From assembly GCF_022829685.1 (NCBI RefSeq), contig NZ_JAKSYE010000087.1, forward strand, positions 1 through 64,000: DNA of 64,000 bases. Direction: 5' to 3'. Made by a program: the position numbers and the translations under genes. This stretch comes from Methylobacterium sp. E-045. Lineage in GTDB: Bacteria; Pseudomonadota; Alphaproteobacteria; Rhizobiales; Beijerinckiaceae. Under the pieces are notes generated by a model that did not search any database, was not told the DNA's origin, and worked only from the letters and a program-made list of their open reading frames with translations. Shown piece by piece: positions 16,162 to 24,498 of this stretch (position 1 is its first letter; every line of letters starts with the position of its first letter).

Positions 16162-16536
16162 ATGCGCATCCTCCTCGCCCTGCTGTTCATCGGCCTGACC
16201 GTCGCGGCCTTCGCGACGGGGCCGATTCGCACGCTGGCGGAGGAGACGATGACGCCCGGACCGGCCGAGGTCTCGGCGCCGATGCACCCGGTCCCGCCGA
16301 GCGAGAGCTGTCTCAGCCCGGCGGACCTGCGCGAGGCGGTGGCGGACAAGCGGGTGATCGAGCCGGTGGCCGCGATCCGCGCCGCGCGGACGGTGATCTC
16401 CCGGGCCGAGATCCAGCGCGCCCGGCTCTGCCGGTACGAGGACGGCCTCGCCTATCTCCTGACGGCCTTGCGCCGGGACGGACAGTTCATCCACGTGCTG
16501 GTGGATGCCAGCACGGGGCGGGTTATCGGCAAATAA
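16162..16536 (+). CDS. Secreted PepSY-like protein next to a two-component system
   Basis: 124 residues. The N-terminus is a signal peptide (MRILLALLFIGLTVAAFATG). The C-terminal 60 residues resemble a PepSY-type half domain: a helix (AEIQRARLCRYED) followed by YLLTALRRDGQFIHVLVDAS and GRVIGK. Small periplasmic PepSY proteins are often encoded beside PhoPQ-type systems and may modulate the sensor kinase or envelope proteases. It ends 67 bases before the response regulator. The assignment is by pattern; it is certainly exported. Confidence 0.6.
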   Translation: MRILLALLFIGLTVAAFATGPIRTLAEETMTPGPAEVSAPMHPVPPSESCLSPADLREAVADKRVIEPVAAIRAARTVISRAEIQRARLCRYEDGLAYLLTALRRDGQFIHVLVDASTGRVIGK

Positions 16537-16603
16537 AGGCGGGGCGCCTATCGTTCTGCGCGACGGGGGCTTCACCGCCGCCTCATCTTGGGAGTGAATC
16601 GCA

Positions 16604-17281
16604 GTGCGTCTGCTCGTCGTCGAGGATGACCGGGACATCAACCGGCAAGTGGTCAGCGCGCTCGAGGAGGCCGGCTACGTCGCCGACAAGGCTTTCGACG
16701 GCGAAGAGGGCGCCTATCTCGGCGAGAGCGAGCCCTACGACGCGATCATCCTCGACATGGGCCTGCCGAAGGCGGACGGGGTCACCGTGCTGCAGAAATG
16801 GCGGCGCGCCGGCATCAAGACGCCGGTGATCATCCTCACCGCCCGCGACCGCTGGTCGGACAAGGTCGACGGCTTCGATGCCGGGGCCGACGATTACGTG
16901 ACCAAGCCCTTCCACATGGAGGAGCTGATGGCCCGCGTGCGCGCCCTCCTGCGCCGGGCCACCGGCCATGCCACGAGCCAGATCTCCTGCGGGCCGGTGG
17001 TGCTCGATACCCGCTCGGGCCGCGTCTACGTGGACGGCAACCCGATCAAGCTCACGAGCCACGAATACCGCCTGCTCGCCTACCTGATGCACCATACCGG
17101 CCGCGTGGTCTCCCGCGCCGAGCTGACGGAGCATCTCTACGACCAGGATTTCGACAGGGATTCCAACACGATCGAGGTCTTCGTCGGGCGTCTGCGCAAG
17201 AAGCTCGCGGTGGACCTGATCCAGACCGTGCGCGGCCTGGGCTACCTCGTCGACCCGAACCAGCCCGCGCCGCGGGTGTAG
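16604..17281 (+). CDS. OmpR/PhoB-family response regulator (PhoP-like)
   Basis: 225 residues. The receiver domain (1-115) has the acidic pocket at residues 7-9, phosphoacceptor Asp51 (AIILDMGLP) and Lys101 (VTKPF). The C-terminal winged helix (about 128-220) includes LTSHEYRLLAYLMHHTGRVV and NTIEVFVGRLRKKL. The start is GTG 16604, preceded by GGGAGTG. Its partner is most likely the histidine kinase at 18616, which in related genomes directly follows the regulator; here a toxin-antitoxin module of about 1.3 kb intervenes. The regulated genes cannot be read from the sequence; a PhoPQ-like envelope or cation response is inferred. Confidence 0.9.
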   Translation: MRLLVVEDDRDINRQVVSALEEAGYVADKAFDGEEGAYLGESEPYDAIILDMGLPKADGVTVLQKWRRAGIKTPVIILTARDRWSDKVDGFDAGADDYVTKPFHMEELMARVRALLRRATGHATSQISCGPVVLDTRSGRVYVDGNPIKLTSHEYRLLAYLMHHTGRVVSRAELTEHLYDQDFDRDSNTIEVFVGRLRKKLAVDLIQTVRGLGYLVDPNQPAPRV

Positions 17282-17310
17282 GGGGCGGAGTCTCCACACC
17301 CCTTGCTCCC

Positions 17311-17346
17311 GTCTCACATGAGCCTCATAATCAGCTCAGATGAGAC
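17311..17346. promoter_or_regulatory. Operator-like nested palindromes upstream of the RES/Xre module
   Basis: Outer arms GTCTCA (17311-17316) and TGAGAC (17341-17346) enclose ATGAG-C-CTCAT (17318-17328), and CTCA-GA-TGAG (17335-17344) overlaps the right arm. The repeated TGAG/CTCA half-sites between the response regulator stop and the antitoxin start suggest an autoregulatory operator for the Xre-type antitoxin. Confidence 0.5.
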
Positions 17347-17357
17347 AGGAGCACGAC

Positions 17358-17810
17358 ATGGCGAGCCACGATGTTGCGGGCGGGGCAGCCGTTGCCGACG
17401 TTCTCGGCTTCGAAGGACCGAGGTTCGGCGAAAGTACGGACGCGAATGTCATTGCGCAGGTCACGGCGGGACTGCCGGTGGCCTCCGTCGACCGGCTCTC
17501 TTCCGCCGTCGCTCCCGACGATCGGACATTCGCCTTCAACTTCGTGGCACGGGCCACGCTCAACCGGCGCCGCGCGGAAGCGAAGGCACGGCTGACCCCG
17601 CACGAAGGCGCGAAGGTGGTGCGCCTTGCCAAGGTCTGGGCGATGGCCCGCGATGTCTGGAAATCGGATGACGCCGCCAGGGACTTCCTCCACCGCCCTC
17701 ATCCCCTCCTCGAGAACCGGCCGCCCCTCGAGGTCGCGCTGGAATCCGAGTTCGGCGGACCGCGCGTGGAAGCCGTCCTCGGCCGGCTCAAGTATGGCTC
17801 CGCCGCGTGA
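17358..17810 (+). CDS. Xre/MbcA/ParS-type antitoxin (DUF2384)
   Basis: A 150-residue antitoxin. ATG 17358 is chosen because AGGAG lies 6 bases upstream; an in-frame ATG at 17340 has no such site. The N-terminal half contains the Xre-like helix-turn-helix region (VDRLSSAVAPDDRTFAFNFV), and the C-terminal half is the DUF2384 toxin-binding domain (KVWAMARDVWKSDDAARDFL; HPLLENRPPLEVALESEFG). This is the standard partner of RES-domain toxins: it occupies the toxin active site and represses the operon. It overlaps the toxin start by 4 bases (GTGA). Confidence 0.9.
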   Translation: MASHDVAGGAAVADVLGFEGPRFGESTDANVIAQVTAGLPVASVDRLSSAVAPDDRTFAFNFVARATLNRRRAEAKARLTPHEGAKVVRLAKVWAMARDVWKSDDAARDFLHRPHPLLENRPPLEVALESEFGGPRVEAVLGRLKYGSAA

Positions 17811-18388
17811 GCGGTCAGAGGCTCGCGCAGGCGCAGAAGGCCTATCGAATTGGAGATCCCGACGGCGAGTACGCAATCTTCGATCCGACCGGGTCACGTC
17901 TCTTCCCCGGCCGCTGGAACACGCCGGCAAGCCCGATGATCTATGCGTCGGCCGACTACTCCACATCCATGCTCGAAAAGCTCGTCCACGGCAGTGGGCG
18001 ACTGCCGCCCAATCAGCACTACGTCGAGATCCTTCTGTCGGCCGGTCTCTCCTACGAGGTGCTGTCTCAACCTGCGGTGCCGGGATGGGATCATCCCGAT
18101 TGCCTCTCATCCCGTATGTTCGGCGAGGCATGGCACCGATCTCGCCGGTCGCTGCTTCTGTTCGTCCCGAGCGTCGTGGCGCGCGTGAGCACCAATATCC
18201 TCATCAACCCGGACCATCCGGATTTCGGCAGGATCACGGTGGGGCTTCATCAGCCGTGCTGGTGGGACGACCGCCTGTTTCAGGGGGCGGACGACTCCGT
18301 ACCGGCATCGGCGGTCTCATCCGCCGGACCGCTCGACACCCTCGCCCCTATCGCCGCGTCCGACGACGGACGGATCCCGGAATTGTGA
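17807..18388 (+). CDS. RES-domain toxin (MbcT/ParT-like NAD-targeting)
   Basis: 193 residues with the RES signature: Arg in YRIG (14), the FPGRWNTPASPMIYAS block (33-48), Glu57 in SMLEKLVHG and Ser122 in FVPSVVARVS, followed by NILINPDHPDFG. Family members degrade NAD+ (MbcT) or ADP-ribosylate a nucleotide-metabolism enzyme (ParT), halting growth unless bound by antitoxin. Length and key residues are intact. The GTG start overlaps the antitoxin stop. The 3' end overlaps a leftward VapB-like gene and sits on a tandem 15-bp repeat. The module separates the response regulator from its histidine kinase. Confidence 0.9.
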   Translation: MSGQRLAQAQKAYRIGDPDGEYAIFDPTGSRLFPGRWNTPASPMIYASADYSTSMLEKLVHGSGRLPPNQHYVEILLSAGLSYEVLSQPAVPGWDHPDCLSSRMFGEAWHRSRRSLLLFVPSVVARVSTNILINPDHPDFGRITVGLHQPCWWDDRLFQGADDSVPASAVSSAGPLDTLAPIAASDDGRIPEL

Positions 18389-18523
18389 GGTCTCTTGCCG
18401 TGAGGTCTCTTGCAACTCGTTGGCGAGCGCACGCCTGATCGCCTCCTCCGGCGAAACGCGCCAGCGCCCCGCCAAGATCTTCACAAGCAGTTCGGTCTCG
18501 GGATCATCGATGTCGAAGGCCAT
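18317..18523 (-). CDS. Lone VapB-type antitoxin-like protein
   Basis: 68 residues. The first 40 match VapB/Rv0623-type transcription-factor antitoxins (MAFDIDDPETELLVKILAGR, then VSPEEAIRRALANELQE). The C-terminal part, QETSRQETSQ and beyond, is encoded by a tandem 15-bp repeat and by the antisense of the RES toxin's 3' end, so it is probably an accidental extension. No VapC (PIN) gene is adjacent. It appears to be a degraded antitoxin, perhaps still able to bind a toxin encoded elsewhere. Confidence 0.6.
   Translation of the reverse strand: MAFDIDDPETELLVKILAGRWRVSPEEAIRRALANELQETSRQETSQFRDPSVVGRGDRGEGVERSGG
18385..18413. repeat. Tandem 15-bp direct repeat at the RES/VapB junction
   Basis: GTGAGGTCTCTTGC occurs at 18385-18398 and again at 18400-18413, a unit of 15 bp. 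The first copy contains the RES toxin TGA stop (18386-18388). On the minus strand the repeat encodes the QETSR-QETSQ duplication of the VapB-like protein. It looks like a slippage or insertion scar. Confidence 0.85.
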
Positions 18524-18615
18524 CGCCGCATCTCCATTCGGATGATGTTACAGACGGTACGACACGTCTTTCAAGCAGAGCGGAACCGCCGCACCATCAT
18601 GACGACGAGACCGGC

Positions 18616-20031
18616 GTGACCGCCTTCCCCTCCTGGCTGCCGTTCCGGCGGCGTTCCATCGCCGTGCGCCTGGCGGGCTCCGCGCTGATCGCGAGCTCGG
18701 CGATCCTGCTGATCGCGGCCTGGATCCTCACCACGCTCTACCGCGAGAACACCGAGCGCTCCTTCGACAGCCGGCTCCTCGTCTACGCCAACAACCTCGC
18801 CACCGACCTCGTCTCGCCCAACGATCCCGAGAGCCGCTCCTTCAACCTGAGCGACCCGCGCTTCGACCTGCCGCTCTCGGGCTGGTACTGGCAGGTGGGG
18901 CGGCCGGATGCGCGCCCGCGCGACCTGCGCACCTCGCGCTCCCTCGTGGGCGTGCCCCTGAAGCCGGCGGGCACCCCGGACAACAATGCCGGGATCGGCC
19001 AGATCCGCCAGGGCTACGGCAAGGCCCAGGACGACCGGCCCCTGCGCATCATCGAGCGCGACGTCGATCTCGGCGAGGAGGGACGCTACACCGTGCGCGT
19101 CGCCGGCCCGGCCGACGAGATCGAGAACGATGTCGGCCGCTTCCGCTTCTCGCTGATGGTGACGTTCGGCCTGCTCGGCCTGTTCCTGGCGCTGACGACC
19201 CTGCTGCAGATCCGTTTCGGCCTGGCGCCCTTGGCCAAGCTCCGCACCGCGCTCGGCGCGATCCGCCGGGGCGAGGCCGACCGGATCGACGGCGAGTATC
19301 CCCGCGACATCGCCCCCCTCGCCGGCGAGGTGAACCTCCTGATCGAGACCAACCGCGAGATCCTGGAGCGGGCGCGCACGCAGGTGGGCAACCTCGCCCA
19401 TGCCCTGAAGACGCCGCTGTCGATCATCGTCAACGAGGTCGGCGCCAGCGACGCGCAGGAAGACCTCGCCGTCAAGATCCGCGAGCAGGCGGCGGTGATG
19501 CGCGACCAGGTGAACTACCATCTCGACCGGGCGCGGGCGGCGGCGCTCGCCGGCACCCTCGGCACCTCCACCGAGGTGGAGCCGGCCCTGGCGGGCCTGG
19601 TGCGCACCTTCGGCAAGATCTACCGCGACAAGGACATCGCCTACGAGGTCCACGTGCCGCCGGGCCTGCGCTTTCGCGGCGAGCGCCAGGATTTCGAGGA
19701 GATGATCGGCAACCTCGTGGACAACGCCTCGAAATGGGCGCGCAGCCGGGTCTCGATCCGGGCGGAGACGGTGAGCGAGCACCATTATCCCCACCTCCTC
19801 GTCTCCATCGAGGATGACGGACCGGGCCTGCAGCCGGAAGACCGCGCGGCGGTGCTCGGCCGCGGCCGGCGGCTCGACGAGACCAAGCCGGGTTCGGGCC
19901 TCGGCCTCTCCATCGTCGCCGATCTGGCCGCCCTCTATCGCGGCCGGTTCCGCCTGGAGGAGGCGACGCTCGGAGGCGTCCGGGCGGTGATCGAAGTGCC
20001 CGGAGACGCGCCGAATGCCAGCGCGGGATGA
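18616..20031 (+). CDS. Sensor histidine kinase (PhoQ-like) of the split two-component system
   Basis: 471 residues. There are two membrane segments (about 15-38 and 177-200) flanking a periplasmic sensor region, then HAMP-like linker sequence and the kinase core: phosphoacceptor His262 in QVGNLAHALKTPLSIIVNEV, N box MIGNLVDNASKW, and G boxes VSIEDDGPGL and KPGSGLGLSIV. The GTG start at 18616 lies in GACCGGCGTGACC without a strong ribosome-binding site, probably because the natural upstream context was lost to the toxin-antitoxin insertion. The cognate regulator is at 16604. Signal and targets are unknown; PhoQ-type divalent cation or envelope sensing is a family-based guess. Confidence 0.85.
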   Translation: MTAFPSWLPFRRRSIAVRLAGSALIASSAILLIAAWILTTLYRENTERSFDSRLLVYANNLATDLVSPNDPESRSFNLSDPRFDLPLSGWYWQVGRPDARPRDLRTSRSLVGVPLKPAGTPDNNAGIGQIRQGYGKAQDDRPLRIIERDVDLGEEGRYTVRVAGPADEIENDVGRFRFSLMVTFGLLGLFLALTTLLQIRFGLAPLAKLRTALGAIRRGEADRIDGEYPRDIAPLAGEVNLLIETNREILERARTQVGNLAHALKTPLSIIVNEVGASDAQEDLAVKIREQAAVMRDQVNYHLDRARAAALAGTLGTSTEVEPALAGLVRTFGKIYRDKDIAYEVHVPPGLRFRGERQDFEEMIGNLVDNASKWARSRVSIRAETVSEHHYPHLLVSIEDDGPGLQPEDRAAVLGRGRRLDETKPGSGLGLSIVADLAALYRGRFRLEEATLGGVRAVIEVPGDAPNASAG

Positions 20032-20195
20032 GCGCCGGGCTATGCGAAACCTCCCGAATGGTGTTTCAGGCGGGGATGCCGCCGGGGCCGGCCCGCCTGA
20101 CACGGCACAGGTTCGCGTGACACCGTGTCGCCGGACCGGTCCCTGCGCTCGGACTCGTCCGGCGCTTACATGGTGTGGCATGAGTTCGGGGTGAG

Positions 20196-21758
20196 ATGAC
20201 GGCGATCTGGTTCATACTGGCGGTGATGACGGGGGGCACCGTGCTGGCCCTGCTCTGGCCGATGTCGCTGTGGTCGAGGGTACGGCGCGCCGACGCCGGT
20301 CCCCCGCCTCAGGCCGGGGCGCTCGCCACCGAGACCGGCTTCTACGAGGATCAGCTCCGCGAGATCGAGCGCGACCTGACGCGCGGGCTGATCGCCCCCG
20401 GCGAGGCCGAGGCCGCCCGCACCGAGGCGGCCCGCCGCCTCCTGCGGGCCAGCCGCGCGGCCCCCGACTCCGTCTCCGACGGGATCGCCGAGCCGGCCCT
20501 GCGCCAGCGTCGCGCGGCCTCGGCCTTCGCGCTCTCGACGATCCCCCTCGTGGCGCTCATCGCCTACGGGATCTACGGCTCGCCGCACATGCCGTCCCAG
20601 ACCGCCGCCGACCGTCAGGCGGTACAGTCCGGCGGACAGGACATGCTCAAGGCCATCGGCCAGATCGAGGCGAGGCTCGCCAGCGATCCGAGCGATGGCC
20701 GCGGCTGGGCGGTGCTCGCGCCGGTCTATGTCCGCCTCGGCCGCTTCGACGATGCTGCCCATGCCTACGAGGCCGCGACCCGCGTCCTGGGCGAGTCGCC
20801 ACAGCGCCTCTCCGACTGGGGCGAGGCCCTGGTCGCCGGCGCCAACGGAACCGTGACGCCGCGCGCGAAGGAGATCTTCGAGCGCGCGGCGAGCCTCGAT
20901 GCCAGCGCCGCCAAGCCGCGCTTCTACCTCGCGCGCGCCGCCGAACTCGAAGGCGACATCCCCGGCGCGGTCCGGCAGCTGACCGCCCTCATGGAAAGCG
21001 CCCCGGCCGATGCGCCCTGGCTGCCCCTGGTGCGCGAGACCCTGACCCGCCTGAACGGCGAGGCGCCGGCCGCGACGGCCAGGCCCGGCGCACCCGGTCC
21101 GGAAGCCTCCCAGGCCAAGCCCCGCGAAACCAAGCCCCTCGAAGCCAAGCCCCCGGAGGCCGGCCCCGCGGCCGCGCTGCAGGCGATGCCCGCCGCCAAT
21201 CGTGACGCGGCGATCCGGGGCATGGTGGAGGGCCTCGACCGGCGTCTGTCCGAAAAGGGCGGCACCGCCGACGAATGGGTGCGGCTCGTCCGGTCCTACG
21301 GCGTCCTCGGCGATCGCGAGAAAATGAAGGCGACCCTCGACCGGGCCCGAACCGCGATCGGGACCGATGCGGAGGCCGGAGCCAAGCTCGACGACCTCGC
21401 CCGCGAGTTCGGCCTCGCCTCGGGGCCGGCGGCGCCGCCGGTGACCGCTGCCGATGCGGCCGAACGCGCCGGGACGGATGCCGCCGTGGCCGCCGTGAAG
21501 GCGATGCCCGCTCCCGAACGGGACGCGGCCATCCGCGGCATGGTCGCCGGCCTCGACCGGCGCCTCGCCTCGAAGGGCGGCACGGTGGATGATTGGCTGC
21601 GTCTCGTGCGTTCGTACAGCGTCTTGGGCGAGCGCCAGCAGGCGAGCCATGCCCTCGACCGGGGCCGCATGGCCCTCAGCCCGGATGCCCGCGCCATGGA
21701 GAAGCTCGACATCCTGGCCCAGGAACTCGGCCTGCGCGGCGGCAACGACAAGCCGTGA
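20196..21758 (+). CDS. ccmI: Cytochrome c biogenesis protein CcmI/CycH
   Basis: A 520-residue apocytochrome chaperone of system I. The N-terminus has a membrane segment (MTAIWFILAVMTGGTVLALL) then the CcmI signature (GFYEDQLREIERDLTRGLI). A second membrane segment (about 108-126) is followed by a periplasmic TPR region (RGWAVLAPVYVRLGRFDDAA). The C-terminal part contains two homologous units of about 85 residues (roughly 326-409 and 430-515), each with RDAAIRGMV-GLDRRL-KGG and RLVRSY-VLG, separated by a Pro/Ala/Glu/Lys-rich linker. It delivers apocytochrome c to CcmF/H for heme attachment. First gene of ccmI-E-F-H. Confidence 0.92.
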   Translation: MTAIWFILAVMTGGTVLALLWPMSLWSRVRRADAGPPPQAGALATETGFYEDQLREIERDLTRGLIAPGEAEAARTEAARRLLRASRAAPDSVSDGIAEPALRQRRAASAFALSTIPLVALIAYGIYGSPHMPSQTAADRQAVQSGGQDMLKAIGQIEARLASDPSDGRGWAVLAPVYVRLGRFDDAAHAYEAATRVLGESPQRLSDWGEALVAGANGTVTPRAKEIFERAASLDASAAKPRFYLARAAELEGDIPGAVRQLTALMESAPADAPWLPLVRETLTRLNGEAPAATARPGAPGPEASQAKPRETKPLEAKPPEAGPAAALQAMPAANRDAAIRGMVEGLDRRLSEKGGTADEWVRLVRSYGVLGDREKMKATLDRARTAIGTDAEAGAKLDDLAREFGLASGPAAPPVTAADAAERAGTDAAVAAVKAMPAPERDAAIRGMVAGLDRRLASKGGTVDDWLRLVRSYSVLGERQQASHALDRGRMALSPDARAMEKLDILAQELGLRGGNDKP

Positions 21759-21932
21759 CCCGGGCCGGGACGCGGGACGCCCCCTGACAATCCGCCCCGG
21801 CCACGGCCCTTGACCCGGAGTGCCATGGGGTCGAAACCCGAGAGACGCCAGACGACAGGACAGCCGGATCCGCCATTCCGGGCCTCCTCAGCGCCCATAA
21901 TGAGGCGCCGGAACAGAAACGGGACGAAACTC

Positions 21933-22457
21933 GTGACTCGCAAGAGCCGCCGCCTGATCCTGATCGCCGCCTGCGGTGCCGTGCTCGCCCTGGCGCTCGG
22001 CCTGATCCTGTCCGCCATGAGTGGGTCGATCGTCTTCTTCCGGTCCCCCACCGAGGTGACGGCGCAGGGCGTGGCACCGGGCACGCGGTTCCGCCTCGGT
22101 GGCCTCGTCAAGGAAGGCTCGCTCCAGCGCGGCCCGGACCAGAACATCGATTTTGCCGTGACCGATACCAACGCGACGGTCCAGGTCCAGTATCGCGGCC
22201 TGCTGCCGGACCTGTTCCGCGAAGGCCAGGGCATCGTCGCCGAGGGGCGGCTCGAACCGGGCGGCATCTTCCGCGCCGATACCGTGCTGGCCAAGCACGA
22301 CGAATCCTACATGCCCCGCGAGGTCGCCGATGCGCTCAAGGCGCAGGGACGGTGGCAGGAAGGCGGCTCCAAGGCGGCGGCCGGCGGCAAGGACGCCACC
22401 GAGGGCGTGAAGACCGCCGACGGCGAGCCGACCCTCGGACGGCGCAGCGAACGATGA
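21933..22457 (+). CDS. ccmE: Periplasmic heme chaperone CcmE
   Basis: 174 residues from GTG 21933, which gives the usual CcmE N-terminus (TRKSRRLILIAACGAVLALA) with one membrane anchor; an in-frame ATG at 21900 is the alternative. The OB-fold body contains FRLGGLVKEGSLQR and VEGRLEPGGIFRA-type sequence, and the heme-binding histidine sits in LAKHDESYMP. The C-terminus is a flexible Gly/Lys/Ala tail. CcmE receives heme covalently from the CcmABCD complex, which is not in this window, and passes it to CcmF. Confidence 0.92.
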   Translation: MTRKSRRLILIAACGAVLALALGLILSAMSGSIVFFRSPTEVTAQGVAPGTRFRLGGLVKEGSLQRGPDQNIDFAVTDTNATVQVQYRGLLPDLFREGQGIVAEGRLEPGGIFRADTVLAKHDESYMPREVADALKAQGRWQEGGSKAAAGGKDATEGVKTADGEPTLGRRSER

Positions 22458-22488
22458 CCGGTATGACCGTGAGGAAGGACAATCCGAC

Positions 22489-24498
22489 GTGCTGATCGAG
22501 GTCGGACATTTCGCGCTGGCGCTGGCGCTGGCACTCTCCCTCGTCCAGGCGGTGATGCCGGTCTGGGCGGCCCGTTCGGGCGACGCGGCCCTGCGCGCCG
22601 TGGCGACGCCGGCGGCGCTCGGCACCTTCGCCTGCATCCTGTTCTCGTTCGCGGCGCTCACCTACGCGCATGCCACCTCGGACTTCTCGGTCCAGAACGT
22701 GGTCGAGAACTCGCACACGGCCAAGCCCTTCCTCTACAAGCTCTCCGGCGTGTGGGGGAACCATGAGGGCTCGATGCTGCTCTGGGTCCTCATCCTGGCC
22801 CTGTTCGGCGCCCTGGTCGCCGTCGCCCGGAACTCGGTCCCGCCGGTCCTGCGGGCCAACACCCTGGCGGTCCAGGGCCTCATCACCTTCGTCTTCGTGC
22901 TGTTCATCATCACGACCTCGAACCCGTTCACCCGGGTCAGCCCGGCGCCGATCGAAGGCAACGACCTCAATCCGCTGCTGCAGGATTTCGGCCTCGCGAT
23001 CCATCCCCCGCTCCTCTACGTCGGCTATGTCGGCTTCTCGATCACCTTCGCCTTCGCCATCGCGGCGCTCATCGACGGCCGCATCGATGCGGTCTGGGCA
23101 CGCGCCGTGCGGCCCTGGACGCTGATCGCCTGGAGCTTCCTGACCCTGGGCATCGCGATGGGCTCGTATTGGGCCTATTACGAACTCGGCTGGGGCGGCT
23201 GGTGGTTCTGGGACCCGGTGGAGAACGCCTCGCTGATGCCCTGGCTCGCCGGCACGGCGCTGCTCCACTCCACCGTGGTCATGGAGAAGCGCGACGCGCT
23301 CAAGGTCTGGACGGTGCTTCTGGCCATCCTCACCTTCTCGCTGTCGCTGCTGGGCACCTTCATCGTCCGCTCGGGCGTCCTCACCTCGGTGCATTCCTTC
23401 GCCACCGACCCGACGCGGGGCGTCTTCATCCTCGCCATCCTGATCCTGTTCATCGGCGGCTCGCTCAGCCTCTTCGCCTGGCGCGCGCCGATGCTGCGGC
23501 AGGGCGGCCTGTTCGCGCCGATCTCGCGCGAGGGCGCCCTGGTGATGAACAACCTGTTCCTCGCCGCCGCCTGCGCCACGGTCTTCGTCGGCACGCTCTA
23601 TCCGCTGCTCCTCGAATCCCTGACCTCCGAGAAGATCTCGGTGGGGCCGCCCTTCTTCAACTACACCTTCATTCCCCTGGCGATCCCGCTCCTCCTCATC
23701 GTCCCCTTCGGCCAGACCCTGGCCTGGAAGCGCGGCGACGTGCACGCCGCCTCCCAGCGCCTGTTCGCCGCCATGGGCGTCGCCCTCGTCGTCGGCCTCG
23801 CCGTGCTGGCCTGGACCTGGGGTGGCCCGATGATGGCGCCCATCGGCATCGGCCTCGGCGCCTACCTGATCGTCGGCTCGGCCATGGAGATCGTGTCTCG
23901 GGCCCGCGGCTACGGCAACAGTCGGGCGCGGACCGCCAGCGCCGTACTGCGCCGGGGGCTCGGCCTGCCACGCTCGGCCTGGGGCACGGCCCTAGCCCAT
24001 GCGGGCGTCGGCATCGTGGTCCTCGGCATCGCCGCCCAGGGCTGGGCCACGGAAGGCCTGAGCACGGTGAAACCGGGTGAATCCCTCGCCTCCGGCCCCT
24101 ACGTGGCGACCCTCGACCGGGTCGGCCCGCGCACGGGGGAGAACTACGAGGAGACCACGGCCTTCCTCACCATCCGCAACACGGCCGGCGACTTCATCGG
24201 CACCGTGGAGACGGGCAAGCGGTTCTATCCGAGCCGCAAGATGAACGTGACGGAATCCGGTCTGCTCACCGTCGGCGTCAGCCAGGTCTATGCCAGCCTC
24301 GGCGAGATGGTCCCCGGCGGGGCCATCGGTCTGCGGCTCTACTACAAGCCCCTGGTGCTGCTGATCTGGCTGGGCGCGGTGGTCATGGCGCTCGGCGGGG
24401 CGGTCTCCCTCACCGACCGCAGGATGCGGGTGGGCGCGCCCGCGCGGGCGAAGGAGAAGGCCAAGGCCCTTCCCGGTACCATGGCGCCCGCCGAATGA
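22489..24498 (+). CDS. ccmF: Heme lyase CcmF
   Basis: A 669-residue polytopic inner-membrane protein with the tryptophan-rich WWD heme-handling motif (WGGWWFWDPVENASLMPWL, about 238-256) and other conserved CcmF blocks such as GVWGNHEGSMLLWV and NPLLQDFGLAIHPPLLY. The length is typical. The start is GTG 22489, since this places LIEVGHFALALALAL at the N-terminus as in the family. It transfers heme from CcmE to apocytochrome with CcmH and CcmI. Its stop overlaps the ccmH start by 4 bases (ATGA), indicating translational coupling. Confidence 0.95.
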   Translation: MLIEVGHFALALALALSLVQAVMPVWAARSGDAALRAVATPAALGTFACILFSFAALTYAHATSDFSVQNVVENSHTAKPFLYKLSGVWGNHEGSMLLWVLILALFGALVAVARNSVPPVLRANTLAVQGLITFVFVLFIITTSNPFTRVSPAPIEGNDLNPLLQDFGLAIHPPLLYVGYVGFSITFAFAIAALIDGRIDAVWARAVRPWTLIAWSFLTLGIAMGSYWAYYELGWGGWWFWDPVENASLMPWLAGTALLHSTVVMEKRDALKVWTVLLAILTFSLSLLGTFIVRSGVLTSVHSFATDPTRGVFILAILILFIGGSLSLFAWRAPMLRQGGLFAPISREGALVMNNLFLAAACATVFVGTLYPLLLESLTSEKISVGPPFFNYTFIPLAIPLLLIVPFGQTLAWKRGDVHAASQRLFAAMGVALVVGLAVLAWTWGGPMMAPIGIGLGAYLIVGSAMEIVSRARGYGNSRARTASAVLRRGLGLPRSAWGTALAHAGVGIVVLGIAAQGWATEGLSTVKPGESLASGPYVATLDRVGPRTGENYEETTAFLTIRNTAGDFIGTVETGKRFYPSRKMNVTESGLLTVGVSQVYASLGEMVPGGAIGLRLYYKPLVLLIWLGAVVMALGGAVSLTDRRMRVGAPARAKEKAKALPGTMAPAE

